Source: Micromonospora tarapacensis (GTDB lineage: Bacteria; Actinomycetota; Actinomycetes; Mycobacteriales; Micromonosporaceae). From it: a DNA stretch of 64,000 nt. The translations under genes were made by a program, and so were the position numbers. The notes beneath the pieces are model-generated. The model searched no databases. It worked only from the letters and a program-made list of their open reading frames with translations, and was not told the DNA's origin. The stretch is taken from assembly GCF_019697375.1 (NCBI RefSeq), contig NZ_JAHCDI010000004.1, forward strand, positions 3,707,324 to 3,771,323. Reading direction: 5' to 3'. Positions 9,384-18,500 of the stretch are shown piece after piece. Position 1 is the first letter of the stretch; every line of letters begins with the position of its first letter.

Positions 9384-11099
9384 TCAGCGCTCGTCGGGCA
9401 CGCCGGCCAGTGCGTGGGTGCGGGCGTGTGCGATGGCGGACGGGGTGTCGGGGAAGACCAGGCCCTCGCGGCGCAGTTGGTCGGCCACGCCGAGGGTGTC
9501 GAGCACCTGGTCGTGGCCGGGCACCAGGCCGGAGAGCAGCACGGTGATGCCGCGTCCCCGCAGCCGCCGGATGGCGTCGCCGAGGACCTGTGCGCCGGTG
9601 GCGTCGATGGTGGAGACCCGGGACATCCGCAGGATGACCACCCGTACGTCGGCGACGTCGGAGAGCCGGAGCAGGAAGTTGTGCGCGGCGGCGAAGAAGA
9701 GTGGCCCGTCGAGCCGGTAGGCCACGATGTGCTCGGCGAGCAGGGCCCGTTCCTCTGCGGTGTGCTCGCCGGGGTCGAGCGGGACCTGTTCCAGCTTCGC
9801 GGTGCGGGCCACCGCACGCAGGGCCACGACGATGGCCACCCCGACGCCGACGGCCACGGCGGTGACCAGGTCCCAGATCACGGTGACGGCGAAGGTGAGG
9901 ACGAGGACCAGCGCGTCGCCCCGGGTGGCGCGGGCCAGCGCCCAGAGCGACGCGGCCTCGACCATGCGTACGGTGGTGGCGAGCAGCACACCGGCCAGGG
10001 CGGCGAGCGGGATCCGGCCGACCAGCGGCGCGGCGACCAACACGATCCCGGCCAGCGCCACCGCGTGGGTCAGCGCCGCCAGCTTCGACGCCGCGCCGGC
10101 CCGGACGTTGACGGCGGTACGCGCGATGGCCGCGGTGGCCGGGATACCGCCGAAGAGCGGGGACGCCAGGTTGGCCAGCCCTTGGCCGAACAGTTCCCGA
10201 TCCGGGTCGTGCCGCTGACCGACGGTCATCCCGTCGGCGACGGTGGCCGAGAGCAGGCTCTCCAGCGCGGCCAGCGCCGCCACGGCGAGCGCGGCGGGCA
10301 GCACCATACCCACCGCGCCGAGGTCGAGGTCGAGGAAGTCCAGCGATGGTGCGGGCAGCCCCTGCGGCAGCGCGCCGATCCGGACCAGGTTGACCGGCAC
10401 GAGTTGCGCGAGCAGCGTGGCGGCGACGACCGCGAGCAGCGAGAACGGTAGCCCCGGACGCCAGCGGGCACCGAGCAGCATCACCGCCGCCACGCCCAGG
10501 GCCACCGCGAGGGCGGCCGGTTGGGGATGTCGGACGAAGCGGTTGATCGCGTCGGCGGCCACCGCCCAGACGCGGTCGCCGTGCGCGTCGGTGACGCCGA
10601 GCGCGGCGGGCACCTGTTGCAGGGCGATGACCACGGCGATGCCGGCGGTGAAGCCCTCGATCACCGGCACCGGCAGGTACCGGACGTATCGGCCGAGGCG
10701 GGCGAGGGCCAGGGCGATCAGGATCAGCCCGGCCAGCGCGCCGACCATGAGCACCCCGGTCGGGCCGAACTGTGCCACGACCGGCACCAGCACCACGGTC
10801 ATCGCCCCGGTCGGGCCGGAGACCTGGAGGTTCGAGCCGCCGAAGACGGCCGCCACCGCGCCGGCGACCACGGCGGTGATCAGCCCGGCCTCCGCGCCGA
10901 GCCCGGAGGTGACCCCGAAGGCGAGGGCCAGTGGCAGCGCGACGATGGCCACGGTGAGCCCGGCGACGAGATCCCGGCGGGGTGAGCGGCGTACCGCCTG
11001 CCAGTCAGCGCGGCTCGGCAACAGATCACCGAAGCGGCGCCACGCCGTGGACGCGGCCGGTCCGGGGCCGCCGGTGAGACTGGCCTGGGTGGCGCTCAC
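9384..11099 (-). CDS. SulP-family anion transporter with STAS domain
   Basis: 571 residues. The first 400 or so are multiple hydrophobic segments with the SulP signatures PLALAFGVTSGLGAEAGL, FGGSNLQVSGPTGAM and EGFTAGIAVVIALQQVPAALG. The last 130 are a STAS domain with VSTIDATGAQVLGDAI. Such carriers import sulfate, bicarbonate or other anions across the plasma membrane; selectivity cannot be read here, and no carbonic anhydrase domain is fused. The GTG start overlaps the TGA of the ArsR-type gene (GTGA), so translation is coupled and the two form an operon. Confidence 0.93.
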   Translation of the reverse strand: MSATQASLTGGPGPAASTAWRRFGDLLPSRADWQAVRRSPRRDLVAGLTVAIVALPLALAFGVTSGLGAEAGLITAVVAGAVAAVFGGSNLQVSGPTGAMTVVLVPVVAQFGPTGVLMVGALAGLILIALALARLGRYVRYLPVPVIEGFTAGIAVVIALQQVPAALGVTDAHGDRVWAVAADAINRFVRHPQPAALAVALGVAAVMLLGARWRPGLPFSLLAVVAATLLAQLVPVNLVRIGALPQGLPAPSLDFLDLDLGAVGMVLPAALAVAALAALESLLSATVADGMTVGQRHDPDRELFGQGLANLASPLFGGIPATAAIARTAVNVRAGAASKLAALTHAVALAGIVLVAAPLVGRIPLAALAGVLLATTVRMVEAASLWALARATRGDALVLVLTFAVTVIWDLVTAVAVGVGVAIVVALRAVARTAKLEQVPLDPGEHTAEERALLAEHIVAYRLDGPLFFAAAHNFLLRLSDVADVRVVILRMSRVSTIDATGAQVLGDAIRRLRGRGITVLLSGLVPGHDQVLDTLGVADQLRREGLVFPDTPSAIAHARTHALAGVPDER

Positions 11100-11434
11100 C
11101 GCTCCGGTCCGCCGGCACGCAGCTCGTCGAGCAGGGCGTCCCGGTCGGTGAGCACCGCGCCGAGGATCCGCCGGCCGGCGGCCAGCAGGTCGGCGACGTC
11201 GGGGGTACTGAGGGTGTACGTCACCAGGGAACCATCGCGGTACGAGGTGACCATGCCGGCCCGGCGCAGCACGGCCAGCTGCTGGGAGAGGTTCGACGCC
11301 TCCACGTCGATGGCGGCGAGCAGGTCACGTACCGGTTTGGGACCGTCCTGGAGCAGCTCCAGCACCCGGATGCGGACGGGGTGGCCGAGCGTGCGGAACA
11401 GTTCGGCCTTCGCCTGGTACAGCGGCACGGACAC
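11096..11434 (-). CDS. ArsR-family winged-helix repressor
   Basis: 112 residues. The ArsR fold is plain: KAELFRTLGHPVRIRVLELLQ, KPVRDLLAAIDVEASNLSQQLAVLRRAGMVTSYRDGSLVTY. The metal motif ELxVCDL is absent and the recognition helix region has no Cys pair, so the ligand need not be a metal. TCCTCC read on the other strand gives GGAGGA 6 nt ahead of the GTG at 11434, which is preferred to the unsupported ATG at 11497. It overlaps the start of the SulP gene and probably represses this operon. An AT-rich palindrome upstream may be its operator. Confidence 0.9.
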   Translation of the reverse strand: MSVPLYQAKAELFRTLGHPVRIRVLELLQDGPKPVRDLLAAIDVEASNLSQQLAVLRRAGMVTSYRDGSLVTYTLSTPDVADLLAAGRRILGAVLTDRDALLDELRAGGPER

Positions 11435-11496
11435 GCCCGCTCCTCCGTCCTGCGCCGCCAGCCCGGCGGCATGCGCTGAAGACTTTAGCACTTGCA

Positions 11497-11510
11497 CAAT
11501 TCTTCAATTG
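11497..11510. promoter_or_regulatory. Candidate ArsR operator
   Basis: CAATT-CTTC-AATTG inverted repeat in an unusually AT-rich patch, 63 bp upstream of the ArsR start on its own promoter side. The flanks (TGCA on one side, GGCA on the other) extend the symmetry imperfectly. Role inferred from position. Confidence 0.4.
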
Positions 11511-11643
11511 GCAGGCGGTGAACAGCTCCGCACCGGTCAGTCGTTCTGCATCCACACCAGCGAGAAACGCTGGGCGTGGATCACCCTGCGGCGGTACGCC
11601 CCGAACGTTCGACGTCACCGTCTGGTGATCCGCCCGCCCGGGA

Positions 11644-14109
11644 TCAGCGGTCGTTGACGCAGCGGAGCACGGGGCGGGTGGTGAGGGCGGTCGGGTCGAG
11701 CGGCGTGCCGGCGTGGACGGTGAAGGTCGTCGACTCGCCGGGCAGCAGGGTCACCAGCGCCTCGTCGACCTCGGCGGACGGGTCCAGCCGGTCCGGATAG
11801 AGGGTCAGGTCGCGCAGGATGGTGCGGGCGGTCACCCGGACCCGCTGGCCGCCGCGGGCCGGCTCCACCGTCGCGTCGAAGGCCGCGACCGGCCACCGGA
11901 GGTCGCGGTCCTCGGCGAAGAACCACAGCGCCCGCCCGGTGGGGTCGCCGGCCTCGGCGACCAGCAGCTCTCCCCGGGCGTCGTCGGGCCGCGCCAGCTC
12001 CGTGGGCAACGGCAACGGCACCGACGAGTACGCGGGCACGTCCAGCTCCAGCGTCGCCTTCGCCCGGGGTTCCCCGGTCACCGTGAGCCGGGTGACCGTG
12101 GCCGACGCCCGCCACGGCCGACCGCCGTCGTTGACCGCGACCAGGGCCAGCCCGCCGTCGCGGGGCGCGACGGTGAGCAGCCGGTCGGCGTAGGCCCGGC
12201 GCAGCGCGTACCACAGGGGTTTGCGGCGGCCGTCGCCGTCGATCGCCGCCCAGGAGGTGACCGGCCAGCAGTCGTTGAGCTGCCAGACGATGGTGCCCAT
12301 GCACCGGCCCCGATGGGAGCGGAAGTGTTCCACCCCGAGCTGGATGGCCCGCGCCTGGTTGAGTTGGGTGAGGTAGTGCCAGTCGTCGAAGTCGCGCGGC
12401 TCGGGCAGGTGCGCGTCCAGCCCCCGGCGCAGTTTCCGGTCGCCGTCGGCGGCCTTCTGGTGGTGTGCCATGCCGGGTGAGTCGTGGGCGAGCGGCTCGT
12501 CGGACAACGCCCGGCGCAGCGTCGCGTACGCCGGCGGCGCCTGGTAGCCGAACTCGGCGACGAACCGGGGCAGGTATTCCCGATATTTCGAGTAGTCGTC
12601 GGTGTTCCACACGTCCCAGATGTGCGTGGTGCCGTACGCCGGGTCGTTGGGGTGGACCTGCTCGCTGCCCGAGTACGGGCTGCCGGGCCAGTACGGACGG
12701 GTCGGGTCCAGCTCGGCGACGACGCGGGGCAGCAGTTCCAGGTAGTAGCCGCGTCCCCAGCTGCGGCCGGCCAGGAGTCGCTGCCAGTTCCAGTCGTGCC
12801 AGCCCCAGATGTTCTCGTTGTTGCCGGTCCACAGCACCAGCGACGGGTGGCTGGCCAGCCGGGTCACCTGCTCGGTGGCCTCGGCGGCCACCTCGGCGAC
12901 GAACGGCTCCTCCTCCGGATAGGCGGCGCAGGCGAAGAGGAAGTCCTGCTGCACCAGCAGGCCCCGCTCGTCGGCCAGGTCGTAGAAGTCCGCCGACTCG
13001 TACCGGCCGCCGCCCCAGACCCGCAGCAGGTTCACGTTCGCGGCCACGGCCTGGTCGAAGCGACGGGCCAGCCGGTCGGCGGTGACCCGGTTGGGAAAGA
13101 CGTCGTCGGGGATCCAGTTGACTCCCCGGACGAAGATTGGCATCTCGTTGACGTGCAGGGCGAACGGGGCGCCGTACGAGTCGGGCGTGGTGTCCACGCG
13201 CACCGAACGGAACCCGATCCGCCGGTCCCAGGAGTCGAGGGTGTGGCCGCGGGAGTCGTGCAGGGTCACCGCCAGCTCGTAGCGGGGCTGCGCGCCGTAG
13301 CCCCGGGGCCACCACAGCTCCGGCCGGTCGACGGCGAGGGTCAGCACCGCCGACAGCTCGCCCGTCGGGATGGTCGCCGCGGCGGCCTGCCCCGCCACCG
13401 TCGCCCGCACGGTGAGCGGCACGTCCGCGACGCGCTCCAGTCGGGCGTGCAGCTCCACCCGGCCGTGGTCGCCGTCGACGGTGACCAGCGGGCGGACGGT
13501 CGCCAGCCGGGCGACCGACCAGCCGTGCAGGCCGATCTCCTGCCAGATGCCGGCGGTGACCAGGGTGGGGCCCCAGTCCCAGCCGAAGTTGCAGGCCATC
13601 TTCCGGATGAACTGGAAAGGCTCCGGGTAGGGGCTGGGCCGGTCGCCGAGCCGGTCGCGGTGCGCCTCGGCGTAGCGGTAGGCGGAGTCGAAGCGTACGG
13701 CCAGGGTGTTGGCCTCGGCCCGCAGCAGCGACGTGACGTCGAAGCGGTGGCCGCGGTGCATGTTCTCGGTGCGGCCGACCTCGACGCCGTTGACCGTGAC
13801 GGTGGCCACCGTGTCCAGCCCGGCGCAGACCAGGTCGAGGCGCTGGTGGGCGCCGGCCGGTCGGTCGAAGCTGGTCTCGTAGACCCAGTCGGTGCGGCCG
13901 ATCCAGGCCAGGGCGGTCTCGTTGTCGTCGAGGTACGGGTCGGGGATGAGCCCGGCCGCGAGCAGGTCCGTGTGCACGCAGCCGGGCACGGTGGCCGGTG
14001 TCGCCCGGCCACCGATCCCGGCCGGCACCTGCGGCCCGGGTACCGCCCGCAGGGTCCAGCCGTCGTGCAGCGCCTGCCGGTGCGGACCGGCTCCCCGCGC
14101 GTCGCTCAA
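11644..14109 (-). CDS. Glycoside hydrolase family 2 beta-mannosidase
   Basis: 821 residues, the usual size of GH2 beta-mannosidases. The N-terminal sugar-binding domain (LHDGWTLRAVPGP, TVPGCVHTDLLAAGLIPDPY) precedes an Ig-like domain and the TIM barrel. The acid/base Glu is in LWTGNNENIWGWHDWN and the nucleophile Glu in RFVAEFGYQAPP. The expected product is mannose released from beta-mannosides; no signal peptide is seen, so it acts inside the cell on imported oligosaccharides. The TTG start at 14109 overlaps the stop of an ABC-permease remnant (TTGA), showing this gene once closed a transporter operon. A LacI-type regulator is divergent, with operator-like sites between. Confidence 0.9.
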   Translation of the reverse strand: MSDARGAGPHRQALHDGWTLRAVPGPQVPAGIGGRATPATVPGCVHTDLLAAGLIPDPYLDDNETALAWIGRTDWVYETSFDRPAGAHQRLDLVCAGLDTVATVTVNGVEVGRTENMHRGHRFDVTSLLRAEANTLAVRFDSAYRYAEAHRDRLGDRPSPYPEPFQFIRKMACNFGWDWGPTLVTAGIWQEIGLHGWSVARLATVRPLVTVDGDHGRVELHARLERVADVPLTVRATVAGQAAAATIPTGELSAVLTLAVDRPELWWPRGYGAQPRYELAVTLHDSRGHTLDSWDRRIGFRSVRVDTTPDSYGAPFALHVNEMPIFVRGVNWIPDDVFPNRVTADRLARRFDQAVAANVNLLRVWGGGRYESADFYDLADERGLLVQQDFLFACAAYPEEEPFVAEVAAEATEQVTRLASHPSLVLWTGNNENIWGWHDWNWQRLLAGRSWGRGYYLELLPRVVAELDPTRPYWPGSPYSGSEQVHPNDPAYGTTHIWDVWNTDDYSKYREYLPRFVAEFGYQAPPAYATLRRALSDEPLAHDSPGMAHHQKAADGDRKLRRGLDAHLPEPRDFDDWHYLTQLNQARAIQLGVEHFRSHRGRCMGTIVWQLNDCWPVTSWAAIDGDGRRKPLWYALRRAYADRLLTVAPRDGGLALVAVNDGGRPWRASATVTRLTVTGEPRAKATLELDVPAYSSVPLPLPTELARPDDARGELLVAEAGDPTGRALWFFAEDRDLRWPVAAFDATVEPARGGQRVRVTARTILRDLTLYPDRLDPSAEVDEALVTLLPGESTTFTVHAGTPLDPTALTTRPVLRCVNDR

Positions 14110-14322
14110 GACTTCACCGCGCCTTCCACGATTCCTCGGACGATCCGGCGACCGCCGATGACGAGCACGACCAACAGCGGCGCTGTCGCCACGAAGGCAC
14201 CGGCCGGCACCCGGCGGTGGATGACGTAGTTGCCGCTGGCCAGGTCGGAGATGGCCACCATCGAGGTGGGGTAGTCGGTGCAGGCCGAGCACCACCAGCG
14301 CGGGGCGCACCGCCGGCAGGGT
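14106..14322 (-). pseudogene. Remnant of a carbohydrate ABC transporter permease (MalG-like)
   Basis: The last 50 or so codons before the GH2 gene read as the C-terminus of a sugar ABC permease, ending PLLVVLVIGGRRIVRGIVEGAVKS, the classic tail of this family. Just upstream, in a different frame, TLPAVRPALVVLGL matches the permease segment that normally lies some tens of residues earlier. The rest, with the other permease and the binding protein, is missing. An ATG with GGGAGG at 14336 opens the surviving frame, so a fused 76-residue peptide could be made, but it cannot form a transporter. Deletion plus frame loss is the likeliest history. Confidence 0.7.
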
Positions 14323-14358
14323 ACAGATCGTCTCATGACCTATCCTCCCAAGCCCACT

Positions 14359-14386
14359 GGGAACGCTCCTGATATCGAGGAACGTT
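14359..14386. promoter_or_regulatory. Pair of LacI-type operator half-palindromes
   Basis: Two sites, GGGAACGCTCC (14359-14369) and GGAACGTTGAC around 14379-14389, have their central CG steps 19 bp apart. Both resemble the AACG-centred operators of LacI regulators. They lie between the divergent LacI gene and the GH2 operon remnant and would allow control of both. Confidence 0.45.
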
Positions 14387-14537
14387 GACTGAACCGAGCT
14401 AGTACCGGCACCCGTCGGCCCGAACACCCGCGGGCGGACCCAGGCCGGACCACGAGCCGGCGCCGGGTAGCGTGTCCAGCGCCGCCCGCGCCACCGACGC
14501 GGCGCCGGCAGGACGGACTCCAGGAGGAAGTACGCCG

Positions 14538-15560
14538 GTGAAGCGGCCCACGATCGCGGACGTCGCCCGGCGGGCGGGGGTTTCCAAGGGCGCGGTGTCG
14601 TACGCGCTGAACGGGCAACCGGGCGTCTCGGAGGCGACCCGGCGGCGCATCCTCGCCATCGCCGCCGAGATCGGGTTCAGCCCGAGCAGCGCCGCCCGGG
14701 CGCTGTCCGGTGCGACCGCCCGGGCGATCGGGCTGATCCTCGCCCGGCCGGCCCGGACCCTCGGCATCGAGCCCTTCTTCATGGAGTTGATCAGCGGCGT
14801 CGAGGCGGAACTGTCCGCCCGGTCGTACGCGCTGACGCTCCAGGTGGTGGCCGACCAGAGCGCCGAGATCGCGGTCTACCGCCGGTGGTGGGGCGAGCGA
14901 CGGGTCGACGGCGTGCTCGTCTGCGACCTGCGGAGCGACGACGGGCGGGTACCGGTGCTGGAGGAGTTGGGCCTGCCGGCCGTCGTGATCGGCGGGCCGG
15001 CCGGCACGGGCGGACTGCCCAGTGTCTGGTCGAACGACGCGGCGGCACTGGTGGAGACCGTGGAGTACCTGTACGCCCTGGGCCACCGGCGGATCGCCCG
15101 GGTGGGCGGCCTACCCGAGTTGCTGCACACCGCCATCCGCACCCGGGCGTTCACCGAGGCATGCCAGCGCCTCGGCCTCGCCGAGACCGTCACCGTCTCC
15201 GCCGACTACACCGGCGAGGAGGGCGCGCGGGCGACGCGACGGCTGCTCAGCTCCCGGGTTCGCCCCACCGCGGTGATCTACGACAACGACGTGATGGCGA
15301 TCGCCGGGCTGTCGGTCGCCCAGGAGATGGGGCTCCCGGTCCCCGCCGACCTGTCCATCGTGGCCTGGGACGACTCGCCGCTGTGCCGCCTGGTGCACCC
15401 GCCGCTGACCGCGCTCGGCCGGGACATCCCGGCCTACGGCGCGCACGCCGCGCGGCAGTTGTTGCAGGTCATCGAGGGAACGCCGGTGGTCGGGACGGAG
15501 GACGAAACCGCCCAGCTGACCCCGCGTGGCAGCACGGGCCCGGCGCCCGGCGGGAAGTGA
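14538..15560 (+). CDS. LacI-family transcriptional regulator
   Basis: 340 residues. The N-terminal LacI helix-turn-helix reads TIADVARRAGVSKGAVSYALNG, followed by the hinge helix (SSAARALSG) and a periplasmic-binding-protein-like effector domain ending in SIVAWDDSPLCRLVHPPLTAL. GTG at 14538 is preceded by AGGAGG 10 nt upstream. It is divergent from the beta-mannosidase operon and very probably represses it, releasing DNA on a mannoside or derived sugar. Operator-like sites lie between. Its loss of a transporter partner is discussed under the permease remnant. Effector identity is inference. Confidence 0.93.
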   Translation: MKRPTIADVARRAGVSKGAVSYALNGQPGVSEATRRRILAIAAEIGFSPSSAARALSGATARAIGLILARPARTLGIEPFFMELISGVEAELSARSYALTLQVVADQSAEIAVYRRWWGERRVDGVLVCDLRSDDGRVPVLEELGLPAVVIGGPAGTGGLPSVWSNDAAALVETVEYLYALGHRRIARVGGLPELLHTAIRTRAFTEACQRLGLAETVTVSADYTGEEGARATRRLLSSRVRPTAVIYDNDVMAIAGLSVAQEMGLPVPADLSIVAWDDSPLCRLVHPPLTALGRDIPAYGAHAARQLLQVIEGTPVVGTEDETAQLTPRGSTGPAPGGK

Positions 15561-15582
15561 ACCGGTTAGGCAGATCCTGCCT

Positions 15583-17883
15583 TCACCGCGCGATCGACGG
15601 GAACTCCTCGAAGTACGCCTCGACCCGTTCCGCGGTCGCGGGTCGGGCCAGCTCGAACCCCTGGCCGTAGCGGCATCCGGCCCGGCGCGCCCCCTCGACC
15701 TGGTGGGCGGACTCCAGCTCCTCGGCCACCACCTCCAGACCCAGCCGGTCCGCCACCGTGACCACCACGTCCAGCAGCGGACGGTGCGGGTCGGCGCTCG
15801 CCGCGACCGCCTCCGGCCCGACCTTCAACAGGTCGATCGGCAGCCGCCGGAGCTGGGCCAGCGAGGCGTGCTCGGCCCGGAAGTCGTCCAGTGCGGTCCG
15901 GATGCCCATCGAGCGCAGCCCGGCCAGCCGCGCCACCACGGTCGGCAGCTCCGCGGCCAGCCGCGGCTCGGCGACCTCCACCACCAGTTGGTCCGGCCCC
16001 ACCCCGTACGCCTCCAGCACGGCCGCTGTCCGGGGCACGAAGTCCGGTGAGGTGAGTTCGCGGGTGGTGACGTTGACCGCCATCCACAGCCGCCGGCCGC
16101 CGACGGACCAGTCGGCGAGCTGTCGGCAGGCCCGGTCCAGCACCCAGGCGCCCAGCTCGCCCACGATGTCGAGATCCTCGGCCACCGGCAGCAACTCCGT
16201 CGGGAACACCGTGCCGAGCACCGGATTGCGCCAACGCAGCAGCGCCTCCGTGCCGACCGGCGACCGGTCGGCCAGGCCGAGCACCGGCTGGTAGACCAGG
16301 TCCAGTTCGCCCCGGGCCACCGCGCCGGGCAGTTCCCGCTCCAGATCCAGCCGGCGGACCAGTTGCTCCTCCAGGTAGGCGTCGTACCACTCGACCCGCT
16401 CCCGGCCGAGTTGCGCCGCGCGTCGCCGGGCCAGGTCCGCCTGGCGCAGCAGATCCTCCGGCCGGGCCCGAGCCAGCTCGGCGAGCCCCACGCTGGGTCG
16501 CGACCGCAGCACCGCCCCCGACACCTCGTACGGCCGGCCCAGTGCGGTGAGCAGCCGGGCGCCCAGCGCGTACGCCAGCACCGGCCCGGCATCGGTGACC
16601 ACCGCGAGACCGCTGGCGGCCAGGTCGAACACCTCGTCCTCGACGGCTGCCACCGCGCGGGCCCGGCGGACGGCCTCGGCGGTCAGGTCGTCGCGCACGA
16701 CCGGCCCGGACAGCTCGGTGAGGTGCAGGTCCACCACGAGCAGCGCGCCGGTGACCGGTTCGGGTCGTGCCGCCAGGGCGCGCAGCAGGGCGGCCCGGCC
16801 GACCGGGCCACCCGGCGCCCTCGCGGCCCGTGCGCTCGTCCCGGCCGGTGCGGCCGGTGCGGTCGACGCGGTCGACGCGGTCGGTGCGGTCGGTGCGGTC
16901 ATCGGCACCGGTGGGTTGTCCGGTGCCGCGCCACCGAGCAGTTCGCGCGCCACCAGCGAGGGCACCGCGGCGAGCGCGAGCAGCACAGCGGTGCGGTCCG
17001 GGAGGAGACCGGCCTGCAACTCGTGGACGATGGCCAGCACCACCGCGACGGCCGGAATCACCGACCGCGGCCAGTCCCACGGGGCCTGCGGGGCCGGCTG
17101 GCCCGCGCCGGGCCGAATCACCCGCCGCACTCCGGCGGCGACCAGCAGCACCCCGACCACCAGCGGGGGTACGGCCAGCAGCGCCGCCCGCCCGGCGGCG
17201 GGGCCGGCCGGCAGCGCGGCCAGCAGCACCAGGGCCAGCAGGGTCAACGCCGCCCCGGCCCGGCAGCGGGCGGCGCCGGAGTTCCGGTGTGCTCCGGTCA
17301 GCACGGCCAACGCGTCGACGGCGAGCAGGCCCAGGGTCACCGCGACGACCAGGCGGACCGGTGCCGGCACACCGGCGTACGGCAGCAGCAACCAGGCCAC
17401 CAGCACCAGGCAGACGCCGGGGGCGGCGCCGCCGAGCAGCCGGCCCAGCCGCATCCGGGCCGGCGGACGCGGTGGTCGGGGCAGGCTGAGCAGGCCGCCG
17501 CCGAGCAGCACGGTGGTGCCGGCGAGCCCGGCGACGGCCGCCGCCGGCCGGTATCCGGCAGAGGCCAGCGGTAGCACCGCCGCGGTCAGGCCGGCGGTCA
17601 CCACCGCGGCGTGCAGCATGGCGGCGGCCCGGCGCGGTCTCGCCGCCTGCCTGCGGGCCAGCCGGCCGGCGTCGGCGGGTGGCGAGTCGGGGCCGATGGT
17701 CAGCCGGGACAGGCGTACGCCGGCCAGCGTGGAGCCGGCCGCGCCGGCCAGCGCCACCACGGCGAGAGCCGGCACCGGACCGGTCGCGCCGAGGACCACC
17801 AGCACGGCGGCGACCGCGAGGACACAGGTTTCCGGCAGGACGGGACGGGACACGGCGGCACGGAACACGGACGCGACGGGCAC
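15583..17883 (-). CDS. Membrane protein with degenerate GGDEF and EAL domains
   Basis: 766 residues from the GTG at 17883, which has GAAGG 8 nt ahead; the frame is open further but the extension is Arg-rich and unlike protein. About 340 residues of membrane segments are followed by a low-complexity Ala/Pro/Thr/Ser linker. A GGDEF-like domain follows in which the GGDEF motif itself is lost (VEDEVFDLAASGLAVV). The EAL domain keeps EALLRWRN (from residue 546), NVTTREL, VEVAE and LDDF (residue 666), but the next loop reads RAEHASL instead of GTGYSSL, and KID and AEGVE are altered. Cyclase activity is very unlikely and phosphodiesterase activity doubtful; a c-di-GMP-binding or scaffold role is possible. 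Confidence 0.85.
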   Translation of the reverse strand: MPVASVFRAAVSRPVLPETCVLAVAAVLVVLGATGPVPALAVVALAGAAGSTLAGVRLSRLTIGPDSPPADAGRLARRQAARPRRAAAMLHAAVVTAGLTAAVLPLASAGYRPAAAVAGLAGTTVLLGGGLLSLPRPPRPPARMRLGRLLGGAAPGVCLVLVAWLLLPYAGVPAPVRLVVAVTLGLLAVDALAVLTGAHRNSGAARCRAGAALTLLALVLLAALPAGPAAGRAALLAVPPLVVGVLLVAAGVRRVIRPGAGQPAPQAPWDWPRSVIPAVAVVLAIVHELQAGLLPDRTAVLLALAAVPSLVARELLGGAAPDNPPVPMTAPTAPTASTASTAPAAPAGTSARAARAPGGPVGRAALLRALAARPEPVTGALLVVDLHLTELSGPVVRDDLTAEAVRRARAVAAVEDEVFDLAASGLAVVTDAGPVLAYALGARLLTALGRPYEVSGAVLRSRPSVGLAELARARPEDLLRQADLARRRAAQLGRERVEWYDAYLEEQLVRRLDLERELPGAVARGELDLVYQPVLGLADRSPVGTEALLRWRNPVLGTVFPTELLPVAEDLDIVGELGAWVLDRACRQLADWSVGGRRLWMAVNVTTRELTSPDFVPRTAAVLEAYGVGPDQLVVEVAEPRLAAELPTVVARLAGLRSMGIRTALDDFRAEHASLAQLRRLPIDLLKVGPEAVAASADPHRPLLDVVVTVADRLGLEVVAEELESAHQVEGARRAGCRYGQGFELARPATAERVEAYFEEFPSIAR

Positions 17884-18122
17884 GACATTCGCCTTCGTGA
17901 GGGGGCACGGGGGCGGTGCGGCGGTGCGCGGACGACGGACAGACAGTCCGCCATCCACCCTCGTGGAACGAGCCGGCGCGTCAGAGGTGACGGCCAACCG
18001 GGGGTGAGTCAGATCACGGCGCGTCGCCCGTCCGAGCAGACGCAGCGGCGGTCGCTCGACCCTTGCGCAACCCGCGTCGCACCCGGTGCGGGGGGTTCCG
18101 GCCCAGGTGGGATCATCTGGGC

Positions 18123-18500
18123 ATGTCCCGCACCGACACCGCGCGATTCCGGCACCACCAGGCCATCCTGGCCGCGGCGATCGTCGCCGCCATCGGCACC
18201 CTGCCGCTGGCGAGCGCTCGCGCGTACCTGCTGCCGCTGCTGCTGGTGCCGCTGACCGTGGCCCTCTGGGCCTGGCGCGCCGGCACCGACGCCGACACCC
18301 GCGGGCTGCGACTGCGGGCACTGGTCGGGCAACGCCGGATCCCCTGGGACCAGGTGGTCGAGCTGGGATCCGACCCGCGCGGCCGGGCGGTCGCCAAGCT
18401 CGGCGACGGCCAGCGCCTCGTGCTGCCGGCCGTCCGCCGCGACGACCTGCCGCGCCTGGTCGCCGCCGCCGGGCATCGCGGCCCGGAGCCGGCTCAGTAG
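18123..18500 (+). CDS. Small membrane protein with bacterial PH-like domain
   Basis: 125 residues. Two hydrophobic segments (about residues 14-30 and 34-50) are followed by a soluble half, GLRLRALVGQRRIPWDQVVELGSDPRGRAVAKLGDGQRLVLPAV, typical of the actinobacterial PH-domain family related to mycobacterial low-molecular-weight antigen 6. Function unknown; the PH-like half should face the cytoplasm. The stop overlaps by 7 nt the stop of the convergent dehydrogenase gene, leaving no room for a terminator between them. Confidence 0.8.
   Translation: MSRTDTARFRHHQAILAAAIVAAIGTLPLASARAYLLPLLLVPLTVALWAWRAGTDADTRGLRLRALVGQRRIPWDQVVELGSDPRGRAVAKLGDGQRLVLPAVRRDDLPRLVAAAGHRGPEPAQ

Noticed and set aside
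16850..16915. Short tandem repeats GGTGCGGTCGACGCGGTC-like in the degenerate EAL gene
   Set aside because: They encode an Ala/Thr/Ser linker in frame and need no separate explanation.
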